DNA from: Desulfobacteraceae bacterium
Lineage (GTDB): Bacteria; Desulfobacterota; Desulfobacteria; Desulfobacterales; JACKCP01
DNA: 64,000 bases
Assembly (NCBI GenBank): GCA_020633955.1
Contig: JACKCP010000002.1
Coordinates: 307,039-371,038 of the forward strand
Reading direction: 5' to 3'
Below, piece after piece: positions 33,052-42,642 of the stretch (the first letter of the stretch is position 1; each line of letters begins with the position of its first letter). Made by a program: the position numbers and the translations under genes. Below the pieces are notes generated by a model. That model had not been told where the DNA came from. It searched no databases and saw only the letters and a program-made list of their open reading frames with translations.

Positions 33052-34080
33052 TTATCCCTCAAGCCTTGGATCAAAAGCATCCCTTGCAGCTTCACCAGTA
33101 AAAATAAGAAGACTCAGCATGAGAGCCAGGGTTATAAAAGCTGAGATTCCAAGCCACGGCGCCTGAATATTTTCCTTCCCCTGTGCAAGAAGCTCACCAA
33201 GGGAGGCAGAACCGGCAGGCATCCCGAATCCTAAAAAATCAAGAGATGTAAGTGTTGTAATTGAGCTGTTCAAAATAAAAGGGAAAAAAGTCATTGCTGC
33301 AATCATTGCATTTGGAAGCATGTGCCTTGACATTATTCTTGAATCGGAAACTCCAAGAGCCTTTGCAGCCATTACATATTCAAGATTTCTGCACCTTAGA
33401 AACTCTGCCCTTACAACATCCACAAGGCTCATCCACGAAAACAAGAGCATGATAAAAAGAAGCCAGAAAAAACCCGGCTGAACAAATCCTGACAAAATAA
33501 TAAGAAGATACAAAACAGGCATTCCAGACCAGATTTCAATTATTCTCTGCCCTAAAAGGTCTATTTTACCTCCGAAATAACCCTGAATTCCTCCGGCCGC
33601 TATTCCAATCATTGAACCAAAAACTGAAAGACACAGCCCGAAAAGTACTGAGATTCTGAATCCGTAAATCAGCCGTGCAAGAACATCCCTTCCCTGATCA
33701 TCTGTGCCAAGAAAATTTTCAAGGCTCGGTGGGGACGGTGCCGGAGATTTTAAATCATAATTTATTGTATCATAGGAAAATCTTATTAAAGGCCATATCA
33801 TGAACCCTTTTTCATTTATAAGTTCCTGAACATATTCATCACGGTAGTCTGCTTCAGTTAAAAAGTCTCCGCCGAAATCTGTTTCAGGATATTCAATAAA
33901 AACAGGAAAAAAGAATCTGTCTTCGTATTTGATAAAAAGGGGTTTGTCATTTGCAATAAATTCAGCAAAAAGTGTCAGAAAAAAAAGAACTATGAAAATT
34001 ATGGATGAATAATATCCCCTTTTATTCTGCCTGAACAATAAAAACCTTTTTTTGGCAATACTTAATTTTTCAGTTTTCAA
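33052..34080 (-). CDS. yejE: ABC transporter permease YejE
   Basis: A 342-residue permease with an N-terminal membrane helix (about 22-45), a periplasmic segment of about 100 residues, and five helices from about 135 onward. The EAA-type loop reads EYVMAAKALGVSDSRIMSRHMLPN. The segment FLGTDDQGRDVLARLIYGFR before helix two is typical of OppC/YejE subunits. Its stop is 1 base from the yejF start. Confidence 0.93.
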   Translation of the reverse strand: MKTEKLSIAKKRFLLFRQNKRGYYSSIIFIVLFFLTLFAEFIANDKPLFIKYEDRFFFPVFIEYPETDFGGDFLTEADYRDEYVQELINEKGFMIWPLIRFSYDTINYDLKSPAPSPPSLENFLGTDDQGRDVLARLIYGFRISVLFGLCLSVFGSMIGIAAGGIQGYFGGKIDLLGQRIIEIWSGMPVLYLLIILSGFVQPGFFWLLFIMLLFSWMSLVDVVRAEFLRCRNLEYVMAAKALGVSDSRIMSRHMLPNAMIAAMTFFPFILNSSITTLTSLDFLGFGMPAGSASLGELLAQGKENIQAPWLGISAFITLALMLSLLIFTGEAARDAFDPRLEG

Positions 34081-34082
34081 AA

Positions 34083-35174
34083 TCAGCCTGTCCTTGTTTC
34101 AAAATCTATTCTTGGGTCAACAAAAGTATATGTCAGATCTGAAATTATTCTTATCAAAAGACCAAGAAGGGTAAAAATATAAAGACTTCCAAACATTACC
34201 GGGTAATCCCTTGTTATTGCAGACTCAAAGCCAAGAAGTCCAAGCCCGTCAAGGGAAAAAATAACTTCTATCAAAAGTGAACCGCTGAAAAACATTCCAA
34301 TAAATGCAGAAGGAAAACCTGCTATTATTATGAGCATTGCATTTCTGAAAACATGGCCATAAAGAACGGATTTTTCATCAAGACCTTTTGCTTTGGCTGT
34401 AAGAACATACTGCCTGTGAATTTCATCCAGAAATGAATTTTTAGTAAGGAGTGTTAGTGTTGCAAATCCGCCTATTGACAGGGAAAGAACAGGAAGAAAA
34501 ATATGACTTAAATAGTCTTTTATTTTTCCAAAAAAACTTAATTCATCAAAATTTACAGAAGTAAGTCCTTTCAAGGGAAAAATGTCAAAATAATTTCCTC
34601 CGGCAAATAAAATAATTAAAAGCACAGCAAACAAAAATACAGGTATTGCATGACCTATAGTTATAAAAGTGCTTGTGTAAATATCAAATTTTGAGCCATG
34701 GCTTACAGCTTTTTTTATTCCAAGGGGAATTGATACAAGGTAAATTATAAATGTACTCCAAAGTCCAAGGGAAACTGAAACAGGAAGCTTTTCCTTAATA
34801 AGGGTTATAACTTTTTTGTTTTTATAAAAACTTTCTCCAAAATCAAAACATATAAAATCCTTGAGCATTTTAAAAAACCTCTGGTGCAGAGGCTTGTCAA
34901 ATCCGTATAAGACCTCAAGTTCCTTTATAAGTTCAGGGTCAACTCCCCTTGAACCCCTGTATGTTGAAAGACTCTGCTTTTCTGATGAAAAAGCCTCCAT
35001 TGACTTGTCTCCGGTAACCCTTGACAGGGTATTTAATTCCCCTGATTCAAGTTTTGCTATCATCTGCTCCACAGGCCCTCCGGGAGCGGCCTGAATAATA
35101 AAAAAATTTACAGCGATAATTCCAATAAGAGTTGGAACAAGCAGAAAAAGCCTTCTTAAAATATATGCGCCCAT
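34083..35174 (-). CDS. yejB: ABC transporter permease YejB
   Basis: A 363-residue OppB-type permease: MGAYILRRLFLLVPTLIGIIAVNF as first helix, a long extracytoplasmic loop (about 30-130) including SRGVDPELIKELEVLYGFDKP, then five helices. The coupling loop is YVLTAKAKGLDEKSVLYGHVFRNA. The insert of about 20 residues near VTGDKSMEAFSSEKQ is normal for YejB. It starts directly after the yejA stop. Confidence 0.93.
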   Translation of the reverse strand: MGAYILRRLFLLVPTLIGIIAVNFFIIQAAPGGPVEQMIAKLESGELNTLSRVTGDKSMEAFSSEKQSLSTYRGSRGVDPELIKELEVLYGFDKPLHQRFFKMLKDFICFDFGESFYKNKKVITLIKEKLPVSVSLGLWSTFIIYLVSIPLGIKKAVSHGSKFDIYTSTFITIGHAIPVFLFAVLLIILFAGGNYFDIFPLKGLTSVNFDELSFFGKIKDYLSHIFLPVLSLSIGGFATLTLLTKNSFLDEIHRQYVLTAKAKGLDEKSVLYGHVFRNAMLIIIAGFPSAFIGMFFSGSLLIEVIFSLDGLGLLGFESAITRDYPVMFGSLYIFTLLGLLIRIISDLTYTFVDPRIDFETRTG

Positions 35175-36953
35175 TTAATCTTCCTGCCACCATGAATTAA
35201 GCCCCAGTCCGTAATCAGGTGTTTTTTGGGGATGTTTAAACTTATTTTTGTAGGCAACTCTGAAATAATCTATATGCCAGTGGGGAACAAGATAATAATT
35301 CCACAAAAGCACCCTGTCCAGAGCTTTTGTATGGTTTATGAGGTTCTGCCTTCCTTTTGCTGAAATAAGCTTTTCAACTATTTCATCAATTACAGGATTT
35401 TTTATTCCGCAGTAATTTCTGCTTCCAGGAGTGTCTGCTGCAAGAGATCCCCAGAAATATCTTTGCTCATTTCCCGGAGAAAGGGATTGGGGAAAAACAG
35501 AAGTTATCATTTCATAATCAAAATTTCTGATTCTGTTATAAAACTGAGTATCGTCAACCCGTCTTATTTCAAGTCCTATTCCAAGCTTTTCAAGACTTTT
35601 CTTGTATGTAAGTGCAATTCTTTCAAAGGCCGGACTTGAAATTAATATTTCAAACTCAAGTGGTTTTTTTGAATATTTGTCTATTCTTTTGCCATTTTCA
35701 ACAAGATACCCTTCTTTTTTAAGTATTTGTGCGGCTTTTCTGAGGTAATACCTTGAAGTTTTCTCGCTGTCTGTATCAGGAAGAAAAAATTCTTTTTCAA
35801 AAACCTCATCCGGGATTTTTCCCTTATAGGGTTTCAATATTTCAAGTTCCTCTTTTGAAGGAAGACCTTTTGACGCAAGTTCTGAATTTGAAAAATAAGA
35901 CATTGACCTTTTATACTGACCATAAAAAAGGTTTTTATTTATCCAGTCAAAATCAAAGGCATAAACAAGTGCTTTTCTTAAATTTCTGTTTTGAAATTTT
36001 TTGTTTCTTAAATTAAAAACAAATCCCTGCATTCCGGAGCTGTTTTTATGATGAATCTCTTCTTTTATAATTTCTCCCTTTTCAAATGCAGGCCCTTCAT
36101 ATGATACAGCCCATGATTTTGCAGTGTTTTCCAGTCTGAAATCGTATGCACCGGCTTTAAAAGCTTCAAGGGATACGGTTTCATCCCTGTAATAGTCAAA
36201 AATTATTTCATCAAAATTATACATTCCAATATTAACAGGGAGATCTTTTCCCCAATAATCTTTTACCCTTTCATAGGAAATGAATTTTCCGGGACTGAAA
36301 TCCTTTACCCTGTATGGACCGCTTCCAAGGGGAGGAACAAGGCCTGCTTCAAAGCCCTTTTCTTCATAATAATGTTTTGGAAGCACAGATAGCTGGGAGA
36401 TTATTAATGGGAGTTCAGGATTGTCACTTGTTTTAAATTCAAATCTTACTTTATTGTCTGAAATTTTTACAACATCTGAAATATCTCCATAATATTTTTT
36501 ATAAATCGGAGACCCTTTTTCCATTAAAATATTAAATGAAAAAATAATGTCTTCAGGAGTAATTTTTTTCCCGTCATGAAATCTTGCCTTTTCATTTATT
36601 TTAAACTCAACATATTTATTTGACTCCGGAATAGTTATTTCTTCTGCAATAAGACCATACATTGAAAACGGCTCATCCTCTGACTGAACACATAAGGTTT
36701 CAAAGACATAGGAAAGTCCTCCTGCTGAAAGCCCTTTTAAAACAAAAGGATTTAACGAGTCAAAACTTCCTGTAGCCGCTCTTTTAAAAACTCCGCCCTT
36801 TGGTGCATCAGGATTTACATATTCAAAATGAGAAAAACCTTTTTTGTATTTTACTTCGCCGTTCATGGCAAAACCGTGCGCTGAAACAGTTTCTCCATAA
36901 GATTCAGGACAAATGAAGACAAGCATCAAAAATAAAAAAAACAGCTTTTTCAT
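35175..36953 (-). CDS. yejA: Oligopeptide-binding protein YejA
   Basis: A 592-residue periplasmic binding protein (SBP family 5) with a signal peptide (1-20). It starts SAHGFAMNGEVKYKKGFSHF and FEYVNPDAPKGGVFK, both typical of YejA. The segment ARFHDGKKITPEDIIFSFN is the family 5 signature region. It delivers oligopeptides (in Escherichia also microcin C-like peptides) to YejBEF. It is first in the operon with GAGGAG before the ATG; upstream lie two dispersed repeats. Confidence 0.93.
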   Translation of the reverse strand: MKKLFFLFLMLVFICPESYGETVSAHGFAMNGEVKYKKGFSHFEYVNPDAPKGGVFKRAATGSFDSLNPFVLKGLSAGGLSYVFETLCVQSEDEPFSMYGLIAEEITIPESNKYVEFKINEKARFHDGKKITPEDIIFSFNILMEKGSPIYKKYYGDISDVVKISDNKVRFEFKTSDNPELPLIISQLSVLPKHYYEEKGFEAGLVPPLGSGPYRVKDFSPGKFISYERVKDYWGKDLPVNIGMYNFDEIIFDYYRDETVSLEAFKAGAYDFRLENTAKSWAVSYEGPAFEKGEIIKEEIHHKNSSGMQGFVFNLRNKKFQNRNLRKALVYAFDFDWINKNLFYGQYKRSMSYFSNSELASKGLPSKEELEILKPYKGKIPDEVFEKEFFLPDTDSEKTSRYYLRKAAQILKKEGYLVENGKRIDKYSKKPLEFEILISSPAFERIALTYKKSLEKLGIGLEIRRVDDTQFYNRIRNFDYEMITSVFPQSLSPGNEQRYFWGSLAADTPGSRNYCGIKNPVIDEIVEKLISAKGRQNLINHTKALDRVLLWNYYLVPHWHIDYFRVAYKNKFKHPQKTPDYGLGLNSWWQED

Positions 36954-36980
36954 TTTTACTCCTCTTTTTAATTAGCTTTA

Positions 36981-37030
36981 TAATTAGTCGCTGAACAAAA
37001 AATTCTCGTTTTCAGCCAATCACTAATTAG
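36981..37030. repeat. Dispersed repeat family 1, short end-to-end derivative
   Basis: A 50-base sequence that joins the two ends of family 1: TAATTAGTCGCTGAAC from one end and TTCTCGTTTTCAGCCAATCA from the other, closing with CTAATTA. The central 90 bases of the 140-base element are missing. It looks like an internal deletion product. It lies 15 bases from family 2 copy B. Confidence 0.65.
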
Positions 37031-37045
37031 TACTTTAACAAATTT

Positions 37046-37215
37046 ATAACTATTCAGCTGAAAAATGAAAAAAAGCCAGTTTACTGGAAGAACGGATGCT
37101 GTATTTTTTCTGAGCCGGTTTCAGGAGATATTTTTTTATCTCCTGCCTCGGAGCGCAGCGAGAATGAGGCTCAGAAAGAATGCAGCAGCCGTTCCAAATT
37201 AAACTGAACAATAAC
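37046..37215 (+). repeat. Dispersed repeat family 2, copy B (170 bp)
   Basis: Same orientation as copy A. The ends are ATAACTATTCAGCTGAAAA and AAACTGAACAATAAC. The middle contains TTTTTTCTGAGCCGG, the GC-rich hairpin unit CTCGGAGCGCAGCGAGAATG, and TGCAGCAGCCGTTCC. It occupies most of the gap between yejA and the end of the M16 protease gene. Its hairpins could terminate the M16 transcript from the right, though no T-run was seen. Confidence 0.82.
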
Positions 37216-37262
37216 GTTTTTTTAATTTTTCATTCACAATTAAATCCAAAAATCTTATTAAC

Positions 37263-40091
37263 TCAATCCTTTAAACTTTTATCTGTACTGTCTTCTGATT
37301 TAACTGTAAAAAATGAAATATTTTCAGACAAAAGATATTTGTCGCATTTTTTCTGTACAATTTCCTTTGTAAGTGCTGAATATCCAGAAACTATAGTTTT
37401 TGCCCACTCGAGCTGAACACCATTTTTAAATGAACCGTCTAAAACAGTATTAAGCCAGTAGGAATTTTTTTGCACCTGGGTTGCAATGGAACTTAAAAGT
37501 GGATTTATTGCCCTTTCAAATTCATCGTCAGTAATTTTTTCCTTTCTAAGCCTTGAAATTATATTTTTTATTTCATTTTTTACAATCTCTGTTGTTTCGG
37601 GAGATGTTTTCACACCCATGAAAAGGCCGCCGTAGTTTTCATAAATTTTTGACGGATTATTATATGCAAAAGGAGAATAGGCGGCACCAAGTTTTTCTCT
37701 TATATTCACCCTGAGTCTGTCATCTATTATTCTTGCACACAAATTCAAGGCTCTTGAATTGTCTATTGGATACATGTCATCGGTTTTTATTCCGGCCATT
37801 ACAAAAGCTGACTTAATTTTTGTATCAACTTCAATTTCTTTAGTTTTACCCTTTGGAAAACTTACAGGCTTTGGAATATGGTTTTCAATCTTTTCTCTTT
37901 TTTCATCTACAGCAAAATATTTTAAAACAAGCTCTTCCAGATTTTTTTCGTCAAAATCTCCTACAACTGAAATCTCAAATGCTTTGTTTTTAAAATTATC
38001 TGAAATAAAGGTTTTTATATCATCAAGGCTTATTTTGACTGCATCATCATATGTTACAGGTTCAAATCTGTAATCATTTTCTGCAAAAAAAGCACCAGCC
38101 TTTAAACTTAAATTTCCGTCAACCGATTTAAGCTTTTTTTCATATGATGTCTTAAGTCTTTTCAGTGAAAGCTCATATGCGTTTTGCTTCACTCCTGGAT
38201 CATTAATATAATGGTAAAGAAGCATAAACAAAGTTTCAAGATCATTTTTTGAAGCACGTCCTGAAAAATAAAGACTTTCCTCATCAACTCCAAATTTCAG
38301 GGAAACATCTTTGTCAGAAAGACTTATTCCAAGTTCTTCACGTGAAATGGAATCTAATCCCGAAGTATTTAAAACCCTCGAACTTAAAGAGTATAAACCT
38401 TTTTTATCTTTTGGCTCAAAAGCTCTTCCCTTTCCAAAGGAAGCCTTAAAAAATACTTTGTTTTCATCAAAATCTGTTTTTTTATAATTTATTACATTAT
38501 TGTTTTCTAAAATTATTCTTGTAATTTCAGGCTCTAAAAGAATTTTTTCTTTTATCCCTGATTTTTTTTCAGGAATTTCAAGATAAGGAAAAACTTTACC
38601 TGATTTTTTTTCATCGGCTTTAACCTCCTGCAAAAAAGCCTTTTTTACAGAAGCTGAAATTTTTTCAATAGGATTATTCTCAATTAAAAGATTTCCTGTC
38701 ACACATACTGAAATATTCTTTAAATCCCAGATTTCACGAAAACTATTATTCAAATCCTCAAGACTTACCTTTTTTACAAAAGGAGAAAAAATCTTCTGGC
38801 TGTCTTCTGGAGATACAATTATATCACCACTCATTGCACTTGAAATAATAGATGAAGCAAGAGATTTTGTATCCCTTGTATTTGAGGTTTCAACATCCCT
38901 TTCCAAAATTTTCAGAACTTCATTTTTTACTCTTTCAAGCTCGAACTCATGAAAGCCTTGTTCATTTATTTTTTTAAGTTCTTCTGCAAGAACAAAAAGA
39001 GTTTTTTCAAAATTTTCAGGACTTGTTTTTCCTGTAATATTTGACCACAAAATTCTCTTCATAAAAGGAAAGGTAAAATTATTTGCCGACTCGAAAGGTG
39101 CACCCTTTTCTAAAATAGAATTAAGCCTGTAATTTAAAATAAGTGAAACCATATACCTTTTAAGCCATTTTGATTCAAAGGAAAAACTGCTTTCAAAAAT
39201 ATCAATCTCCTTGATAAAATTTATTGAAACACTTGTAGATGCAGTTTCCTTTTCAAAATGATAAAAACTTTGTATGCCTTTTTTATTTTTTAACTTTCCA
39301 AAATCCGGAATATTTTTAGGAAGAATTTCTTTTTTTTCACCGGAAAAAACTTCCTTTACAAGTTTTTCAGCTTCATCTGCATCAATATCTCCTGTTACTG
39401 CCAAAACCATTCTTTCAGGCGTATACATTGAATTATAAAATTTTTTTAGGATTTTTTGATCTGCATTTTCTACAACTTCTTTTTCCCCTATTGGAAATCT
39501 TTTTGGAAGAATAAGACCGTCAAACAAAAAATTGTAAAGTTTTACCCTTGTTCTGTAATCAGCAGAATCTCGGGCCGACATTTCAGCAAGAACAACTTTT
39601 TTTTCCCTTTCAACCTCTTCTTCCGGAATCAGAGCATTAAAGGCAAAATCATTTAAAATTATCATTGCATCCTTTAAATCCTCTTTTTTACCCTGTGGCA
39701 GATAAATTTTATAAACTGTTTCATCAAATCCTGTATGTGCATTTGTATCAGCACCAAAATCCATTCCAATCTTCTGGAAGTAATTTATAAGCTCTCCCGG
39801 CTTAAAATTTTTTGAACCGCAGAAAACCATGTGTTCAAGAAAATGAGCAATGCCTCTTTCTTCTTCAGTTTCATAAACTGAGCCTGCCATTACTCCAAGG
39901 TAAAGAGCAGCTCTTTTTTCAGGTGTATTGTTTTTTTTGATAAGATATCGGAATCCATTATCAAGGCGATTGTATTTTATTGAATTATCAAAGGGAAGAT
40001 CTGTTTTTATTTCCGGCCATTTAAGCCTTTGTTCTCCAAAAGCTGATGCTGCAATAAAAAAAACAACTGCAAAAACAAAAATTTTTTTCAT
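37263..40091 (-). CDS. M16-family zinc protease (pitrilysin-like), exported
   Basis: A 942-residue protein with a signal peptide (1-19) and four M16 half-domains. The active half carries the inverted zinc motif HFLEH (H83, E86, H87) inside AHFLEHMVFCGSKNF, with the distal glutamate region EREKKVVLAEM (163-171). The second half lacks the motif, as usual. It should degrade peptides or small proteins in the periplasm. It is the last gene of a TonB2-type operon, and its ATG overlaps the TPR gene stop by 4 bases. A TonB-linked M16 protease recalls FusC, which digests imported ferredoxin. Confidence 0.9.
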   Translation of the reverse strand: MKKIFVFAVVFFIAASAFGEQRLKWPEIKTDLPFDNSIKYNRLDNGFRYLIKKNNTPEKRAALYLGVMAGSVYETEEERGIAHFLEHMVFCGSKNFKPGELINYFQKIGMDFGADTNAHTGFDETVYKIYLPQGKKEDLKDAMIILNDFAFNALIPEEEVEREKKVVLAEMSARDSADYRTRVKLYNFLFDGLILPKRFPIGEKEVVENADQKILKKFYNSMYTPERMVLAVTGDIDADEAEKLVKEVFSGEKKEILPKNIPDFGKLKNKKGIQSFYHFEKETASTSVSINFIKEIDIFESSFSFESKWLKRYMVSLILNYRLNSILEKGAPFESANNFTFPFMKRILWSNITGKTSPENFEKTLFVLAEELKKINEQGFHEFELERVKNEVLKILERDVETSNTRDTKSLASSIISSAMSGDIIVSPEDSQKIFSPFVKKVSLEDLNNSFREIWDLKNISVCVTGNLLIENNPIEKISASVKKAFLQEVKADEKKSGKVFPYLEIPEKKSGIKEKILLEPEITRIILENNNVINYKKTDFDENKVFFKASFGKGRAFEPKDKKGLYSLSSRVLNTSGLDSISREELGISLSDKDVSLKFGVDEESLYFSGRASKNDLETLFMLLYHYINDPGVKQNAYELSLKRLKTSYEKKLKSVDGNLSLKAGAFFAENDYRFEPVTYDDAVKISLDDIKTFISDNFKNKAFEISVVGDFDEKNLEELVLKYFAVDEKREKIENHIPKPVSFPKGKTKEIEVDTKIKSAFVMAGIKTDDMYPIDNSRALNLCARIIDDRLRVNIREKLGAAYSPFAYNNPSKIYENYGGLFMGVKTSPETTEIVKNEIKNIISRLRKEKITDDEFERAINPLLSSIATQVQKNSYWLNTVLDGSFKNGVQLEWAKTIVSGYSALTKEIVQKKCDKYLLSENISFFTVKSEDSTDKSLKD

Positions 40092-41161
40092 ATTTCTCCC
40101 TTTAAAATATTTAAAAGTTCAAAAGCCTCTTTTGAGAAATCACTTTTTTGGTCTGCACATAAGCCAAAAACTTCCAGTGCTTTTTTATATTTTCCACACA
40201 TCAAAAAAGCTTCGCCGGCAAAATAATATAACCTGCCTGAATTTTTTTTATCAAACCTTGCAAGCTCCAAAAATATTTTTCCAGATTTTTCATACTCACC
40301 TTTGACAAACAAAATTTTAGCATTTAAAAAATCCGATTTAAAATCATGGTGTTTAATTTTTTTAATTTCTTTTAAAGCTTGATTGTAAAGACAAAGATTA
40401 TAATAAAGATTTGCTTTTTCAAAGGTATTTTCAGGATTTAATTTTTTATAATAAAAAAGTGCTAAAAATTTATTGTCAAAATTTGCACCTAAAAGAAATT
40501 TGTAGTCTTTTTCAATGATTTTTTGAATATAATTATCATACTTCACATTTTTATTAAGTATTTTTTTAAGTTTTATATAATTACCAAAATATACTTTGTC
40601 ATAGGGTTTTATCTTTAAAAGCTCAGTTTGGACATTAAGGCAGTTTTCATAATCCTTAACAGCAAAATAAATATCTGATTTCAAATTAAGCATCTGCTCT
40701 TTATTTACAGCAAAATTTTTTCCATCAAGCATTTCAAGTGCTTGTGCATATTTTTTTGATAAAAAACCTGATTTTGCAGCAATAAGAATTTCTGATTCAC
40801 TCAAATTTCCATGAAAACTTTTCTTAAAAAAATCAAAGGCCTCGTCATATAGCTCCATCCCAAAAAAACAAAGAGCTTTATTCCAGTTTAAAATCTTTTT
40901 GTTTTCAAAATTTTCTGCCTTTTCAAAACATAAAAGGCTGGTCTCATAATTTTTCAGTTCAAAAAATTTTTCACCGGCTTTAAAATAAAGAACGGATTTT
41001 TTCTTTAAATCAAGATTTGCGGTTTCAATTAATAAAAGAATTTGCTCAAATTTATTTTGTTCAACAAGGGATATGACTTTATCAGGCAAAAATTCATCTG
41101 CACTTGTTACCAAAGGATAGATAAATAAAAAAAATACAATAATTCTAATTTTCATAAACAT
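40088..41161 (-). CDS. TPR protein of the TonB2-type operon
   Basis: A 357-residue exported protein: signal peptide (1-20), then a solenoid of short helical repeats such as LKNYETSLLCFEKAENFENKK, MELYDEAFDFFKKSFHGN and MCGKYKKALEVFGLCADQK. TPR proteins are regularly encoded behind tonB2-exbB2-exbD2 operons and contribute to receptor function in Vibrio-type systems. It overlaps tonB by 17 bases and the M16 gene by 4. A second start at 41155 is possible. Confidence 0.8.
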   Translation of the reverse strand: MFMKIRIIVFFLFIYPLVTSADEFLPDKVISLVEQNKFEQILLLIETANLDLKKKSVLYFKAGEKFFELKNYETSLLCFEKAENFENKKILNWNKALCFFGMELYDEAFDFFKKSFHGNLSESEILIAAKSGFLSKKYAQALEMLDGKNFAVNKEQMLNLKSDIYFAVKDYENCLNVQTELLKIKPYDKVYFGNYIKLKKILNKNVKYDNYIQKIIEKDYKFLLGANFDNKFLALFYYKKLNPENTFEKANLYYNLCLYNQALKEIKKIKHHDFKSDFLNAKILFVKGEYEKSGKIFLELARFDKKNSGRLYYFAGEAFLMCGKYKKALEVFGLCADQKSDFSKEAFELLNILKGEI

Positions 41162-41837
41162 ATCTTACAGGAAGAAAAACAAAGGTTGAAACTTTTTTTC
41201 CTCTTTTAAGTCCGGCAGAAAATTTCCATTTTTTTACAGTTTTTAATGCACTTTCATTAAAAATCTTTTCATGGGTGGAAGAAACAACTTCTGCATCTTT
41301 TACATTTCCCCTTTCATCCACAACAAGTTTAAGTAAGATTTTTGCTTTTTTAATTCCCATTCTTTTTGCTTCTACAGGAAATTCAAAATTATAACTCTTT
41401 AAAACCAAAGGCATGGTATCAAGCTCTGATGGCTCAAAAATATCTGGCTCTATTTTATGATTCAAAGCATTTTTTTCGGAAATATTAAAATCCTCTTTTG
41501 AAGCATCAGTTTTTTTTAAAAGAAGATCAAGATCATGAGAAAACTCTTTTTCCTGGAAATCATTTTCAGTAATTTTTTCGTTTGGGTTAACAATAAAAAA
41601 TTCATTCTCATTTAAAATAAAATTTTTCAGATTATGTGAAACATCTTTATTCATTTTATTTTGTTTTTTTGAATCTTCTTTTTTTTTAAGATTAAAGGAA
41701 ATTAATGTGGAAGACTTTTTTTCAGACAGCATGCTTCTTTTTTTTTCAGGCACAAGAAAAGACATTGCAATAAAAATTAAAACCGAAACAGTCAAACCAA
41801 AGAAAATAGAAACAGGAACAATAGATTTATTTGTCAT
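41145..41837 (-). CDS. tonB: TonB-family energy transducer
   Basis: A 230-residue protein with one N-terminal membrane helix (about 9-28), a Lys/Glu-rich periplasmic spacer (about 30-145), and a C-terminal TonB domain (about 148-230: FEFPVEAKRMGIKKAKILLKL, VVDERGNVKDAEVVSSTHEKI, ALKTVKKWKFSAGLKRGKK). It should carry proton-motive-force energy from the ExbB/ExbD proteins encoded upstream to the receptor encoded divergently. No Pro-rich spacer of TonB1 type is seen, fitting the shorter TonB2 group. Confidence 0.88.
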   Translation of the reverse strand: MTNKSIVPVSIFFGLTVSVLIFIAMSFLVPEKKRSMLSEKKSSTLISFNLKKKEDSKKQNKMNKDVSHNLKNFILNENEFFIVNPNEKITENDFQEKEFSHDLDLLLKKTDASKEDFNISEKNALNHKIEPDIFEPSELDTMPLVLKSYNFEFPVEAKRMGIKKAKILLKLVVDERGNVKDAEVVSSTHEKIFNESALKTVKKWKFSAGLKRGKKVSTFVFLPVRYVYEN

Positions 41838-42642
41838 TTTCCACTGAAACCGAAATATTTGATATATTATTTTTTCTTAAAAAATCTATTAGTTCAATAA
41901 GTTTTCCTGCTGATACATTTTTATCTGCTGCAACGACAAATTCCTTTCCAGAAAGTCCCTCAAATTTTGCAGACATTTCTTCATAGCTGTTTTTTTCATT
42001 GTTAAGAAAAATGTCATTATTTTTATTTAATACAATATAATTTACTTCCTTTTTTACGCCTTTACCTGTTGACGCACCTGGAAGGCTTAAATCAATGGCA
42101 TAGTTTTCTATAAAACTTGAAGTTACAACAAAAAAAATCAAAAGGATAAAAACCATGTCAAGTAAAGGAGTAATATTTAAATCATTTACAAGGTTTTTTG
42201 ATTTTGTCCTGTAGTGCATTTTTTCTTCCTTTTTAAGATTTTGCCTGCCAAGACCCAAGTATCTTTCCTTGATAAAATTTGCCGCAGCAAGGCCTGGTAT
42301 TGCAATAAAAAGTCCTGCCTGGGTTGTTGTTAAGGCACGTCCTATTCCAGAGGCCATGACTTTTGCTGAAACATCCTTTGAAACATAAATCCCTTTAAAA
42401 ATTTCCATAATTCCGTCAACAGTTCCAAGAAGGCCGATCAAGGGGGCAATTCCTGCCAGAAAAAAAACTGTCTTAAGCCTTGTTAAAAAAAGTTTCTTTA
42501 TACAGGCTGATTTTAAATTAAAGGAACCAAATTTAAGACTCAAAAAAATATAAAAAATAAAAGACCACATAAAAAAGGAAACAAAAAAAAGGCAATAAAA
42601 ATAAAAGCCTGAAATTTCAATTAAATCTGCTAATAATTTCAT
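41827..42642 (-). CDS. ExbB-ExbD fusion protein
   Basis: A 271-residue single reading frame. Residues about 1-130 are ExbB-like: helices at 12-36, 57-75 and 102-124, with GIAPLIGLLGTVDGIMEIF and ASGIGRALTTTQAGLFIAIPG. Residues about 142-271 are ExbD-like: one helix with NDLNITPLLDMVFILLIFF, where D162 is the proton-path aspartate, then a periplasmic domain. In related TonB2 operons these are two genes. The linker GLGRQNLKKEEKMHYRTKSK contains a Met where a separate ExbD could start, so dual translation is also possible. It shares one base with the upstream ExbB gene (TAATG) and overlaps tonB by 11. Confidence 0.85.
   Translation of the reverse strand: MKLLADLIEISGFYFYCLFFVSFFMWSFIFYIFLSLKFGSFNLKSACIKKLFLTRLKTVFFLAGIAPLIGLLGTVDGIMEIFKGIYVSKDVSAKVMASGIGRALTTTQAGLFIAIPGLAAANFIKERYLGLGRQNLKKEEKMHYRTKSKNLVNDLNITPLLDMVFILLIFFVVTSSFIENYAIDLSLPGASTGKGVKKEVNYIVLNKNNDIFLNNEKNSYEEMSAKFEGLSGKEFVVAADKNVSAGKLIELIDFLRKNNISNISVSVENDK

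Noticed and set aside
37180..37416. Frame overlapping the end of repeat copy B and the M16 gene
   Set aside because: Antisense to the M16 protease C-terminus and begins inside a repeat.
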